A stretch of 31,168 bases of DNA from Collybiopsis luxurians FD-317 M1 (taxonomy: Eukaryota > Basidiomycota > Agaricomycetes > Agaricales > Omphalotaceae): assembly GCA_000827265.1 (NCBI GenBank), contig KN834782.1, positions 532,803 to 563,970 on the forward strand, given 5' to 3'. The stretch's first letter is position 1. Every line of letters starts with the position of its first letter. Shown here piece by piece: positions 9,044-19,343 of the stretch. The notes under the pieces were generated by a model, which saw only the letters and a list, made by a program, of their open reading frames with translations, was not told where the DNA came from and ran no database searches. The translations under genes were made by a program, and so were the position numbers.

Positions 9044-12000
9044 TTACTGATAGCACTGCGCCCAATTCTCACCATAAACACATTTATCAAAGTCAAGCTT
9101 GGTGTACCCATCGCGAGAAATGATGCAAGTATTCTGTGACCGCCAAAGGTTGCGTCGGCGGTAATGAGGGGGGATCCAAACAATTCCATCAGGGCAGGGC
9201 GGGAAGTAAATCCAACCATCAGATGACATTGTCCAAGATATATTCGCTGAAAAAAATTAGTTCGGGAAGTATGTGAGAGATCCTGCATAGACCTACGATT
9301 AAGTGCTTCCATGGTGGTTTCTGTCAAATTAGAAGAGGATGTAAATGATAAAATATTGTTATCATGGCACTGCAGGGGCTTACCTTGTTCCCCAGTGGTG
9401 ACATCCCAGATTCTGATTGTGTTATAAGATTGAGAAGCAACCCTAGTCCCATCTGGAGAGAATGCAACTGAAAAGACACCTTCATCATGGCCCTGAAGGG
9501 GATCTCCTACTTGTGCACCCGAAGTGGCATCCCAAATTCTGATTGTTTGATCATAAGATGCAGAAGCAATTTTGGTCCCATTAGGAGAGAAGGCAACTGA
9601 GCAAACAGCACTATTGTGGCCCTTCAAGGGATCTCCTACTTGTGCACCAGTAGTGGCATCCCAAATCTTGATTGTCTTATCCCATGATGCAGAAGCAACC
9701 TTAGTCCCATCAGGAGAGAAAGCAACTGAAGAAATGTGATCTTCATGGCCCTGAAAGGGATCCCCTACTTGGAAACCGGTAGTGGCATCCCAAATTCTAA
9801 TTGTCCTGTCATCAGATGCAGAAGCAACCCTTGTCCCATCAGGAGAAAAAACAGCTGATGTGACCCTGGAATTATGGCCCCGCCAGGGGTCTCCTACCTG
9901 GGCACCAGTAGAGACATCCCAAATTCGGATTGTCTCATCATGAGATCCAGAAACAACCCTAGTACCATCAGGAGAGAAACCAACTGAACGGACAAAAGAA
10001 TCATGACCACTCAAAGGATTTCCTACTTGTGCACCAGTAGTAACATCCCAAATTCTAATTGTACCATCCCTGGGTGTTGAAGCAAGCTTGGTCCCATCAG
10101 GAGAGAAAATAACTACTGTGAAAGGATCATTATGGCCCCCCAAGGGATCTCCTATTTGGGAACAAGTGGTGACATCCCAAATTCTGATTGTGGAATAATT
10201 GGATGCAGAAACAAACTTGGTCCCATCAGGGGAGAAAGCAACTGACATGACTTCATGATGGCTCCACAAGAAATTTTCTACTTGGGCACCAGCGGTGGCT
10301 TGCCAAATTCCAATTGTGGTATCATTAGGTCCAGAAGCAACCTTGGTCCCATCGGGAGAGAAGGTAGCTGATCTGGCTGCAAAATCATGGCCCTGCAAAG
10401 GATCTTCTAGTACTTGGGCACCAATAGCAACATCCCAAACTCTGACTGTCCTGTCATGAGATGCAGAAGCAACCCTGGTTCCATCAGGAGAGAAGGTAAC
10501 TGATATGATCGTACCATTGTGGCCATGCAAGGGATTGCCTACTTGGGCACCAGTAGTGGCATCCCAAATTTGAATTGACATGTTGGAGTGTCCAGAAGCA
10601 ATCATAGTTCCATCAGGAGAGAAGGCAAGTGATGTGGCCTCATTATTGCCCTCCAAGGAATTTCCTGCAGCTAACTCTGTGCCAGTAGTAGCATCCCATA
10701 TGCTGAATGTCTTGTTTTCAGAGTTACATGCCACCCTGGTCCCATCAGAAGAGAAGGTAATAAAGTTCACCCACTGTCCGGGCTTAATGCTCACTTCAGC
10801 ACCAGTAATGGTATCACAAATCTCAATTATAGATTCATAGGTTACAAAAGCAACCCTAGTCCCATTGGGAGATAAAGAAAGTGAAGGGTCATTATTATCA
10901 TAATACTGCGACGAATCTCCTACTGGGGCACCGATAGTAGCATCCCAAATTTTAATTGTATTGTCAATAGACACTGAAACAACTCTAGTCCCATCAGGTG
11001 AAAAGGTAACTGATGTGATTGGAGCTTCATGGCCCTGCAAGGAATCTCCTACTTGGGTACCAGTGGTAACATCCCACATCCTGATTGTCCTATCTGAAGA
11101 GGCAGAAGCAAGCATAGTCCCATCAGGAGAGAAGGCTACTGATGTGACTTGATCGTCATGACCTAGAAAAGGATCTCCTACTTGGACACCAGTAGTGGCA
11201 TCCCATATTCTGACTGTCTTATCCTCAGATCCAGAAGCAAGTTTTGTTCCCTCAGGAGAGAATGCAACTGATATGATTGACTTCTTGTGGCCCTGCAATG
11301 GATCTCCTAATTGGGCCTCAGTATTACTAGTGGCATTCCAAATTCGGATTTTGTCCTCAGATGCAGAGGCAACCTTGTTTCCATCTGGAGAGAAGGCAAC
11401 TGATGTGATCCAACCATCATGGCCATTCAAGGGATCTCCAACTTTTGCACCAGTAGTGGCATCCCAGATTTGGATTATGTTATCTTCTGTAGAAGCAATT
11501 CTAGTCCCATCTGAAGAGAAGGCAATTAATCTAGCTGGTTGGCTGCCTGTCAAGGGTTTCTCTACTTGGGAACCAGTTCTGGCATTCCAAATCATGATTG
11601 GATTCTCCCAGGACTCAGGAGCAGCCCAAGTCCCATCAGAAGAGACAGCATTTGATATTAATAAGTTACTATGATCCTGATCTTTGAAGGGATATTGCAT
11701 TTGGACACCTCTGGGGGTGATATCCCACATTTTAATGAAGCCATCTTCAGATGCAGAAGCAAGCCTTGTTCCATCAGGAGATAACTTGAAGGCAACTAAG
11801 CTGGGTCCATAGTCATAATATTGCAAGAAATCTCTTACTTGGCCATCAACAGTGGTATTACAAATATGGCTTATACAAACCTCACATACAGAAGCAACTT
11901 TAGTCCCATCAGGAGATAAGATAACTGATTGGACTCGATAATTACGCCCCTGCAATGAAGATCCTATTTGTGCACCAGTAGTGGCATCCCAAACTTTTGT

Positions 12001-14524
12001 TGTAATATCCTCAGATGCAGAAACCACCCTACTGCCATTAGGAGAAAAGGCAACTGATGCAACTGCCCCATCATGCCCCTGCAAGGGTTCCCCTATTTGA
12101 GTCCCAGTATTGGCATCCCACATCCGAATTGTCCCATCCTCAAAGCCAGACACAATCCTAGTCCCATCACAGGAGAAGGCAACTGATGTGATCTGAGCAC
12201 TGTTGTGGCCTTGTGAGGAATCTCCTACTTGGGCACCGGTAGTGGCATTCCAAATCTGTACATTATTTGAACCAGAAACAATCCTAGTTCCATCATGAGA
12301 GAAAGCAACACTTGTTGGCCAGGATGAGAGTTCAATACAAGTAGAGTTGTCAAAATCCCATGTTCTTGCTTTGTGTACAAAGTCCAATGTGTTTACAAGC
12401 CTTGGGATATACCTCCTCTTTGGTGACCAAAAAGGACAAATGCTCAGATACAGATGAGGTGTTATATCATTCACTGAGCTTGCACCAAAAAGCCTTAAAA
12501 GCTTTTGCAAATCCCAAGCAGCTGCCCAAATACCATGCAGAGCGCTGTTTTTACTATCAGTGCCCTGCTTGAATTGAATAAGTAATTCAACAATTGGAGC
12601 CAATTAATCCATACCTTTATAAATTCTAACAGTTCCCCACAAGTGTGCAATAATTTCAGTATGCTCATAGCTTCAATCCAGAAAACACCTCGTGTTTCAA
12701 GAAACTTCTCTGCCCTTTCGACAGTCTCACATCTTAGTTCACTTTGAAATAAGTGGTATCCCCAGAAAATACAAGAATATGCCAATGTTTCTCCAATTTT
12801 CTCTGCCACTAGTTCATTGAAATTTGGAACCTCAGTATCAGGAATGAATGAGGAAGGTAGATTGCAGATATTGAATTTAAGTTGATTGTGCAGAATTGAC
12901 AAGCAAGAATCTGCCAACATTGAATGGCAACTTAATTTCTCATATGATCTTCTTAGCTTTTCATCATATTCATACTTTTCAATAAACTCTGGAAATGATG
13001 CATGAAAAGTGTATACAAAGTGATCCTTGTTGGAAATGTAAAAAACAGCTTGCAGGCTGTTTAACAGGTTTGTAACAACTTCTTCATCCAAAGTTAGCAG
13101 CTTTGCTAAGGTGCCACATGTTACTGGTTGACCCAAAGATATTACTGCATGAATGATATTCCAGTAATCCTTGAACTCCTCATCCTCCAGCTTATCTCTC
13201 ACAATGCTTTTTTTTACAATGCTAATATACAAGTTTGTCAGAGCTTGTGGACTTTTTTGTCCCATTAATGAGCCCAAAAATCTTTGTCTTTTGTGTGCTT
13301 TACTCTCTGGATAGTTGACAAACTTTGCCACAGTGGCTGCATAAATGAAGAGTTGACCAGATAGACTTGTAAGTTTTGTCAATTCTTCCACAGAGGGCTC
13401 CACACTTTGCAGTGCTGTCTGCAAATATCTGTATATATCTTTCTCTACTGCACTTTTTTCCACATTATGAAGGATAAACTCTTTAATCATAGAAACTTGT
13501 GATACTGAATCATTGTCAACCATTAGGGTTTGAATGGCCTGTTCTGGTCTGCTAGTGAAGAGAAACTTCAATCCTGGCATCTTGTTACTCTGGATAGCAG
13601 GTATGAGAGTCTTGATAGTCTCTGATATATCATCACATTCATCCAGTGCATCCAAAACAAACACCGGTGTACATGATTGCATTGTCCTAGCCTGGATAGA
13701 GGCCATCCAGGGCTTAACAAGGAGTTCCAAAACTTGAACATGAGGACTCTTTGTGACAATATCTGGGTCCTCAGCCAATAATTTTCCAAGATGGTCATTA
13801 AATTCCAGGGAGTATTGGGCTAACTGATATGCCAGTGTAGGAATTATGAATCTATAATCTCTGCACTCTGGAATCTGTCTAGAGCAGAAGAAAGATCCAG
13901 CGAGGCAGTTTTTTTCTTGCAAAATCAAGCACATGGACTTTGCAATAGTGCTTTTCCCAGTTCCAGCCATACCACAGATCCAGTAGCCTGAGGAGCCATG
14001 AGGATTACATGCCCAGTCATCAATTTCAGCCAAAATCTGGACCCGAGTTCCTTCAATGCAAGGATTGCGCCTCTGTTGAGCACCGAGTTCATAGTCATGC
14101 AGTGCTTGCACGGAATAATACTTTTTCAATGACTCTCCCTTCCACATGTTGTCAGATGGTTTAAGCTGTGATTTTTGTTGCTCCCAGTTTATCTTGTACT
14201 GATTACCTTGAACAAATGTGAACTCCCCATTGTTGATGTTAAAATGGTGTGCTTGGGTAAAAAATCCTCCTGAGTTTGGTCCAGGCGAAGCAGATGATTC
14301 AATTATTTGACCTTGAGTGGTTACAGTCTCATGTTCCGTTGCTGTAAAATGACTGTAGTTCAACATTCCTGTACTCCGATTTGCTCACAAGCTATCTTAC
14401 CCGGAATATTATCATTGGTGGGACCAACATCTTCTCCAGTGGAGGAAGAACCCGGTAGTCCAGGACTCTGATTCCTCGACTGAGCAAATGCTTTCTGGAA
14501 TGTCTGGATATGTTCTCGGAACAT
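9044..14524 (-). CDS. NACHT-WD40 NLR-like protein, copy B; complete and intact
   Basis: Exons are 14524..14401, 14341..12615, 12564..9297 and 9246..9044. Introns are 59, 50 and 50 nt, and the sum is 5322 nt (1773 residues plus stop). The protein has a short N-terminus of about 120 residues with FNINNGEFTFVQGNQY (75-90), then NACHT: Walker A GMAGTGKST (165-173), Walker B VFVLDALDEC (268-277), FTSRPE (303-308). A helical winged-helix-like region follows (IHAVISLGQPVTCGTLAKLL). From about residue 697 come 23 WD40 blades of about 43 residues, then a cap with SSDGWI, WIPP, LWRSQNT and KLDF. No signal peptide or membrane helix is seen. By family it should be a cytosolic ATP/GTP-dependent signalling switch that oligomerises on ligand binding to the propeller. 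No classical HeLo, HET or patatin effector domain is visible. An optional 63-nt in-frame intron lies at 9321..9383. Confidence 0.92.
9355..12327 (-). repeat. 23 tandem WD40 blade repeats of copy B (about 129 bp each)
   Basis: The consensus blade reads ITSVAFSPDGTRVASAS, then D-x-TIRIWDATTGAQVG and DPLxGH. Blades 7-10, 14-15 and 17-23 are close to this at the DNA level too. Blades 4-6, 11-13 and 16 are diverged (for example CNTTVDGQVRDF, ICDTITGAEV, IWQATAGAQVENFLWSH) and the same divergence recurs at the same places in copy C. Positions just after GH and after SAS vary most. Confidence 0.93.
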
Positions 14525-15285
14525 TGTTAACTATAACAGGCTGGCCTTCTCGTAGTGTGGCCTATGAGAACGCAAGTTGATGGCGGTGAAGGAAAAGGAT
14601 ACTGTCAAAGCCCATGCGATATATATGCAACTCTTTCGGCAGCTGTACAATAAGGTTCAATCAGCAGCTCGCAAAGAATCTGATTTTCTTTCAATTGAAA
14701 TCAATAATCGATGCAGCCCCCCAACACCGCCAGTACCATTCTTGCTGTCACTCGAAGATCAATCAACTACTGAATTCGAATACATACATACTACATCAGT
14801 GCACACTCGGTACAAGGATTTGAACTTTGACCGACAAAGTACCAAATTTTGAATGACAAGCCATCCCCGCAGGTGATGAACAGCATCCAAAGGATGCGCA
14901 AGGTCTGGCCTATGCCACATCGACTGATAAATATCGGTATTATAGTCCAGCAGGTATTATCGAGTTGCAGCTTGTTATACTCACAGTTATTTTCATCACC
15001 GAAGGACGCGGAGGGTTGGAAAGCGGAAAACAAGCACGTCAATGGGGGTCCAGGTCATAAGACAACAGATGGTAGTAAACGTGTACAGCATCGATGGTCT
15101 TAGGAACGGAAATAGAGGATAATGCAATGGAGGATAGCTGAGAAACGAAGACAAGGGCGCGGAACCCACGTATGAGGAAGCAACAGGGGTCGACAAACTA
15201 TGAGGGTTCAATCCATACATACCGAAGCATCATGGGGCGCAGCCTAATTAGCTTCTACTTTGCTCGTTCCTTGTGCGCGCGTCCT
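14525..15285. other. NLR upstream flank, B-C spacer; no gene seen
   Basis: Duplicated promoter and intergenic DNA shared with the other spacers. A 91-codon plus-strand frame at 14577..14852 and a 75-codon minus-strand frame at 14996..15220 have homologues in the other spacers only with frameshifts, so I do not call them genes. Confidence 0.5.
14619..14626 (-). promoter_or_regulatory. Putative TATA box of copy B
   Basis: atatatat, 95 bp upstream of the ATG at 14524, matching copies A and C in sequence and spacing. The surrounding block (tgcaactctttcggcagctgt side) is also conserved. Confidence 0.5.
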
Positions 15286-16700
15286 ACAAGCAGAACGTAA
15301 TATTCTGAATATTCTGCCGGAGAGCAACGAAAATGATCAACTACGTGCGTTTTCAGGATCCAGTCCATACCATTTCACTCAACTTTGGACGTCAGGTTGC
15401 AACCTGACTCCTCGTTTTTGTACTCCGTCCATTTCACGATGGGTCCAACGAGCGTAGAATTTGAGCTGTACCTGGCGAGGCAGCCTAACGTGTGTCCAGC
15501 ACTATGAGAAAGGTCAGAGCGGCGTGCCGAGTGTGAGGCAATGTGGGTGAGTGACAAACTAGATCCTTTGAAGGCGATCGGGGAAAATCTGACGGAGCTT
15601 GCCTGAGAAAACTTGAGAGCAATACACCTATACTCGGAAGGATTCTTCGTGCGACGTGCAATGTGGTCTATGCTGCAGCTACGGCTAGATAAACGCATCA
15701 CTAGTAGCATCCCGAGATGAGATTTATAGTAAGCCAGAGAGAATGGCGACATACCGAAGCCCAAATTCTGAGATCGGAATGGATCTTGCTTATTCGCCAT
15801 TAGCATCGTCCTCATCTCCAAATCCAGCTCAAATCGAGTCCATCGCCACATAATCGGTCTAGGTAGAGATTCGACGGACACGAGGAAATTTTACCGGGAT
15901 GAAAATCGTAGGCTTGAGGCGAAGTATGTGCCAATCCCGTCCCCAGTAAAAGAATACCAGTTGTGAAGCCTTGACTCTTGGTATGTTGAATTGAACAGTC
16001 GTACTGCTTCCAATGGAATGGCGAGAGTTGAGAGAGTACAGATGGTGTTTCGAATCGACTGCTAACCTTTGACTGTTCTGGATATGAGTTTAAGTGTGAG
16101 GACAAAGAAAAGCCAAATTGAGATTAGATACCTAATAGCCATCCACACTTCCAATTTGTTATTACGATGCGTCCTCAGACTGAACAACAAGCCCTCCCGT
16201 ACTCCAAATCAAGGATATAGTTGTAGACGCTCAGGTTGGCAGTCAAATCCTGTTGAGCCGAACTGGGAGCACCGGTCCGTATATTCAAATCACTGGATTA
16301 GGAACAGTCGCGATGCGCCTAACCCGACTTTCATGCGTACAGCCATCATTGCGCATAGTCTCTGGCACAGTTACTGCTTAAAATCGGCATTCGTACTAAC
16401 GGTTAAAGTTGTGCTCGACTGACAAAGGAAGAGGATCGGCAGGCGGAAGACGAACTTCGAAGACATAATGTACCTCTTTTAGGACGGGTTTCTCCATATT
16501 GAGGGAAAAAAGAATCCGCATGCAATGATTGTCATCTGAGTACACAGTGATGGTCCTGCTTATAAACCCATCCATTACTCCCATTCGTCCTGAAAATCGC
16601 CATCGTGAATGAAACCGCCCAGTGCCCTCCCTTCAACCTCTCCCTCAATCTCGAATTTGTCTCAATCGCTGGTTCTCGAAAGACTCGACATAGCACCGCC
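15286..16700 (-). pseudogene. Gene X remnant, 3' portion, B-C spacer
   Basis: Recognisable pieces in transcription order: FVRTAVLCRVFREPAIE and RLRERLKGGHWAV (about 16705..16610); MGVMDGFISRTITVYSDDNH (16584..16510); and near 15470..15380 QVQLKFYARWTHREMDG followed by RGVRLQPDVQS and a TGA where the A-B copy reads on (QGGVRW). Between these, frames shift and I cannot place exon limits. The pieces are conserved with 25.6..26.9 kb. The family is not recognised. Confidence 0.4.
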
Positions 16701-16904
16701 GTCCGTACAAATGAAAAGTCAGCTCAAATTAGCACAAGTGGATTCTTAGAGTCAAATGGTCACTGCTCAATTGCAAAGGACGGCTTGATTTCGCACCCTC
16801 ATTCCTGTCTCATGGATAAGTAGGGTATGAATCCATTGTATCATCTCGAAGTATATACTCATTCAGCTCTAAAATTGTACTCTTTTTATCTTTGGGGAAT
16901 ACAA

Positions 16905-17645
16905 TCGTCCTAACTAGCACCACTACACCTCTTACAGTAATTCGGATGAACTTCCACTTATATATCATCCGTATTGCTAGTGTTAACTCAATTTGTCCCA
17001 AAATGGAACCCCTCTTGCGCCCGCTTTGTAAAACGTCTACCGTAATATAAATGTATTTCAACAATGTATATCAATTAAAGCTTTGTGAAGATGGATATCA
17101 TATACAGATATGTAAAGTAGTACACTGTTACGACCCCTTTGAAATAACGCGTTCTCGTCTATCGATTAGCACAGCAGGCTCTAGTGGGAAATAGCTTTCC
17201 AGTAATCCTCTGAGGTCGCGCGTTCGAAGTGTGTATTCCTGAACTGAACTCACCAACTGGTAAATTGATAAATGAAGCTGATATCAACAGTGGGGGGGGT
17301 AGGTGATTTTTGCGTCTCCACTCATAATAGTATACGCTAACTAGCACAATTACACGTCACAGGAAATCAGATGAACATTACACTTAAAGATCATTAGTAT
17401 TGCCAGCATATTGCACAACTCGTCCCAAGATAAACATTTCAACAGTCTGAATGTTATAAAGAAAAGTAAAGTAGTACACTATTACGATCTCTTCGATTCA
17501 ACAAATACTCGTCTATCCATTAGGCACCACAGCGGACCCTAGTGGGCAAGGCGTCTTGATATCAGTGGTTCTTCGAGACCGCGCCTTCGTGGCGTGTAGC
17601 TCTGGACTGAGCGTGCCAACTGGTAGATCGCTGAATCAGACTAAA
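16905..17645. repeat. Local tandem duplication within gene X (B-C spacer)
   Basis: Unit 1 (about 16905..17300) and unit 2 (about 17330..17645) share taactagcac, atgaac(a/t)t and gtagtacact and, on the minus strand, the same exon (FTSW ... HFERATSEDYWK in unit 1; STSWHAQSRATRHEGAVSKN in unit 2). The offset is 425 bp at the left and 354 bp at the right, so unit 1 is about 70 bp longer. Unit 1 has a TGA after FTSW. Part of the gene was therefore doubled before or during decay. Confidence 0.7.
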
Positions 17646-18800
17646 AATAATGGTGGCGACCAATATGAAATCCGTTCCTTGACATCAAATTTGAAAGAGT
17701 CTCCTTCATTAGAATAAATATCTCGTCTTCTACTTCTCCAAACAAACGAGGAACTCATTGAGGATGAATCATTGCCGTGTATCCCGACGAAGTAGGCAAT
17801 GCAATAACGAAGTAGTGTTTCCCTAACGTAGCTAAGGTACCGAATAAGCAATGAAGTTTGAGAATTGATTTTATGGACACGAACCTCCTCGTCGCATTTA
17901 CACATCCCTCTGTATTTGCCCGTCTTATCGTGTTTACCGAGTTGATAGGACGTCCAAACTCCAAGATATTGTAATTCGAAGGTTGCTGGGAGCTTGCGTA
18001 TTATGCGTCGTACTGTAGCAAAATGAATAATAACAAGAGCAATTGTTAGAGTGATCAGCGCGCCAATAGAGTAAATGTCCAAGCGAACCTCAAATTAACC
18101 ATGACCAGCGCAGACTTTTCCTTTAAATCCACCACCCCGCTTCGTTCAATCATCACTTTACTTCTTCGAGAAAAAGATTCTGTTTTTCTTGTGCGACGAA
18201 ATCGAGCTTATCAAGGTTGAGCGTCAACGAGGGAGCGGAGAGAAGAGGACCAGATGATGATGGAGATGGCGCTGTGGGGCTACCGTCTGCAGCGTTGGAA
18301 CGGAATGAGGCAGCTCCCATCGCCCGAATAAGTCCCCTAGTAAAAATGTCAGAATCATGCAAAGGGAGACTGTTGGAGCACGGACCGTTGCGTCGCATCC
18401 TCATAATCCTCTCTGTTCATCCTTTTCGACGTTTTCACGGCTAAGCCCTTGTCTGAGATATCGTACCCTTTTTCTTTGAGCCTGCAGATCGTGCGTAGTG
18501 TGCACCAGAGGAGTGGCGGGGCAGGACGGCAAAAGTAAGGCAAATTAAAGGGTGGCAAGTCAGGATAGAAATTAATGAACTGCGGAAGAGCAAGCGTGAA
18601 CAAAACGTACTTGTCCTTTGTAGATTTTACCCCTTCCGACACTGAACCTCGTACAGAGATAATAGCATATATAATACTAGCAAACACGGCGATAGTCTTG
18701 ACGGTCCCAGATGTTGCATCATTAGGATGCAAAAGGAGCTCCAGATGACCTGTACTCACTACGATTAATGCAATAAAATCACCTCTGGAAATACCTGGTT
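17560..18800 (-). pseudogene. Gene X, 5' portion, B-C spacer: best-preserved copy of an unknown membrane-protein gene
   Basis: Exons in order: ISRGDFIALI (about 18795..18760); TIAVFASIIYAIISVRGSV to STKDK (18696..18611, GTACGT donor); LKEKGYDISDKGLAVKTSKR to DATQ (18481..18386); GLIRAMGAASFRSNAADG, a Pro/Ser stretch and LDKLDFVAQEKQN (18336..18162); VRLDIYSIGALITLTIALVI to the segment ending near DVK (18088..17678), which contains RKLPATFELQYLG and GKHDKTGKYRGM; and an exon starting at 17630. Introns of 129, 49, 73 and 47 nt join in phase. Two hydrophobic helices suggest an integral membrane protein. Lesions: the last intron has GAACGG instead of a GT donor, and the intron after DATQ has the weak donor GTCCGT. 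The start codon is not resolved. The frames are conserved family-like exons, but I cannot name the family. Confidence 0.6.
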
Positions 18801-18809
18801 AGTTGCTAG

Positions 18810-19343
18810 TCCTGCTCCTGACCAAGTCAACAAAGAAAAACGCACAAGTCGGCCATATTTACAACAAAACGACTCCGTTCAAATTCGAGACCTAGTCAGA
18901 ATAGTTCCGACTTTCAAGGTTAAAGATACACAGAGCTAAAACACCAGTTGACGGCGTCAGGCAGGATAGAGAAGTATGATGAGAGAGTAAGGATAAGGAG
19001 AGGTAGTCGAAGCTTCAAGTCGGTCACTGGCCGTGTCAAAGTGGAGTTGAGAAGGAAAAATTAGCGCTCGGCGCATCAACAAGAGGGTGACTCGGACCGG
19101 AGATCTTACCGGTTCAGACATACGGCTTCGGAGTTCGACAAGTTGCCTTTTTTGGGATACTCAGCCGCTTTGCCACTTGTGCCTCAACCGCAGCCTCCTC
19201 GAATTTGATAACTTATGAAGAGAAGTGCAAATATAAAACATTCAGCTGAAATCAGGAAACTTATATAGATAAGTACAGTGTGTGCAAAGTAACTCTGTGT
19301 TTGGAACAGTTACAATCTCGTCGGATCGCATGCTAACATACAG
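18810..19343. other. Downstream flank of NLR copy C; no gene seen
   Basis: Shared with 8490..9043 and 28740..29290. It should contain the 3' UTR and terminator of copy C and the upstream region of gene X (an ATGGCCGACTT on the minus strand near 18860 is conserved but does not join in phase to the next exon). No reading frame is supported. Confidence 0.4.

Noticed and set aside
10580..11674. Plus-strand open frames opposite the WD40 arrays (also 20469..20684, 21498..21983, 30302..30646)
   Set aside because: They repeat the pattern VPSGEKATD every 43 codons because they are the reverse complement of the blade repeats. They are shadows.
12495..12564. Apparent end of a separate NACHT-only gene at ICKSF
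   Set aside because: This is read-through of intron 2. The exon 2 to exon 3 junction is in phase 0 in A, B and C, so NACHT and WD40 parts form one gene.
14577..14852. 91-codon plus-strand frame upstream of copy B, similar to 24889..25194
   Set aside because: The two versions differ by frameshifts in the middle and the A-B counterpart near 2560 is broken. The conservation is that of a promoter region, not of a protein.
14996..15220. Minus-strand 75-codon frame (SLSTPVASSYVGSAPLSSF...) as a small gene or gene X exon
   Set aside because: Partly conserved at 25258..25488 and 2822..3010, but the ends differ by frameshifts and there are no consistent splice signals.
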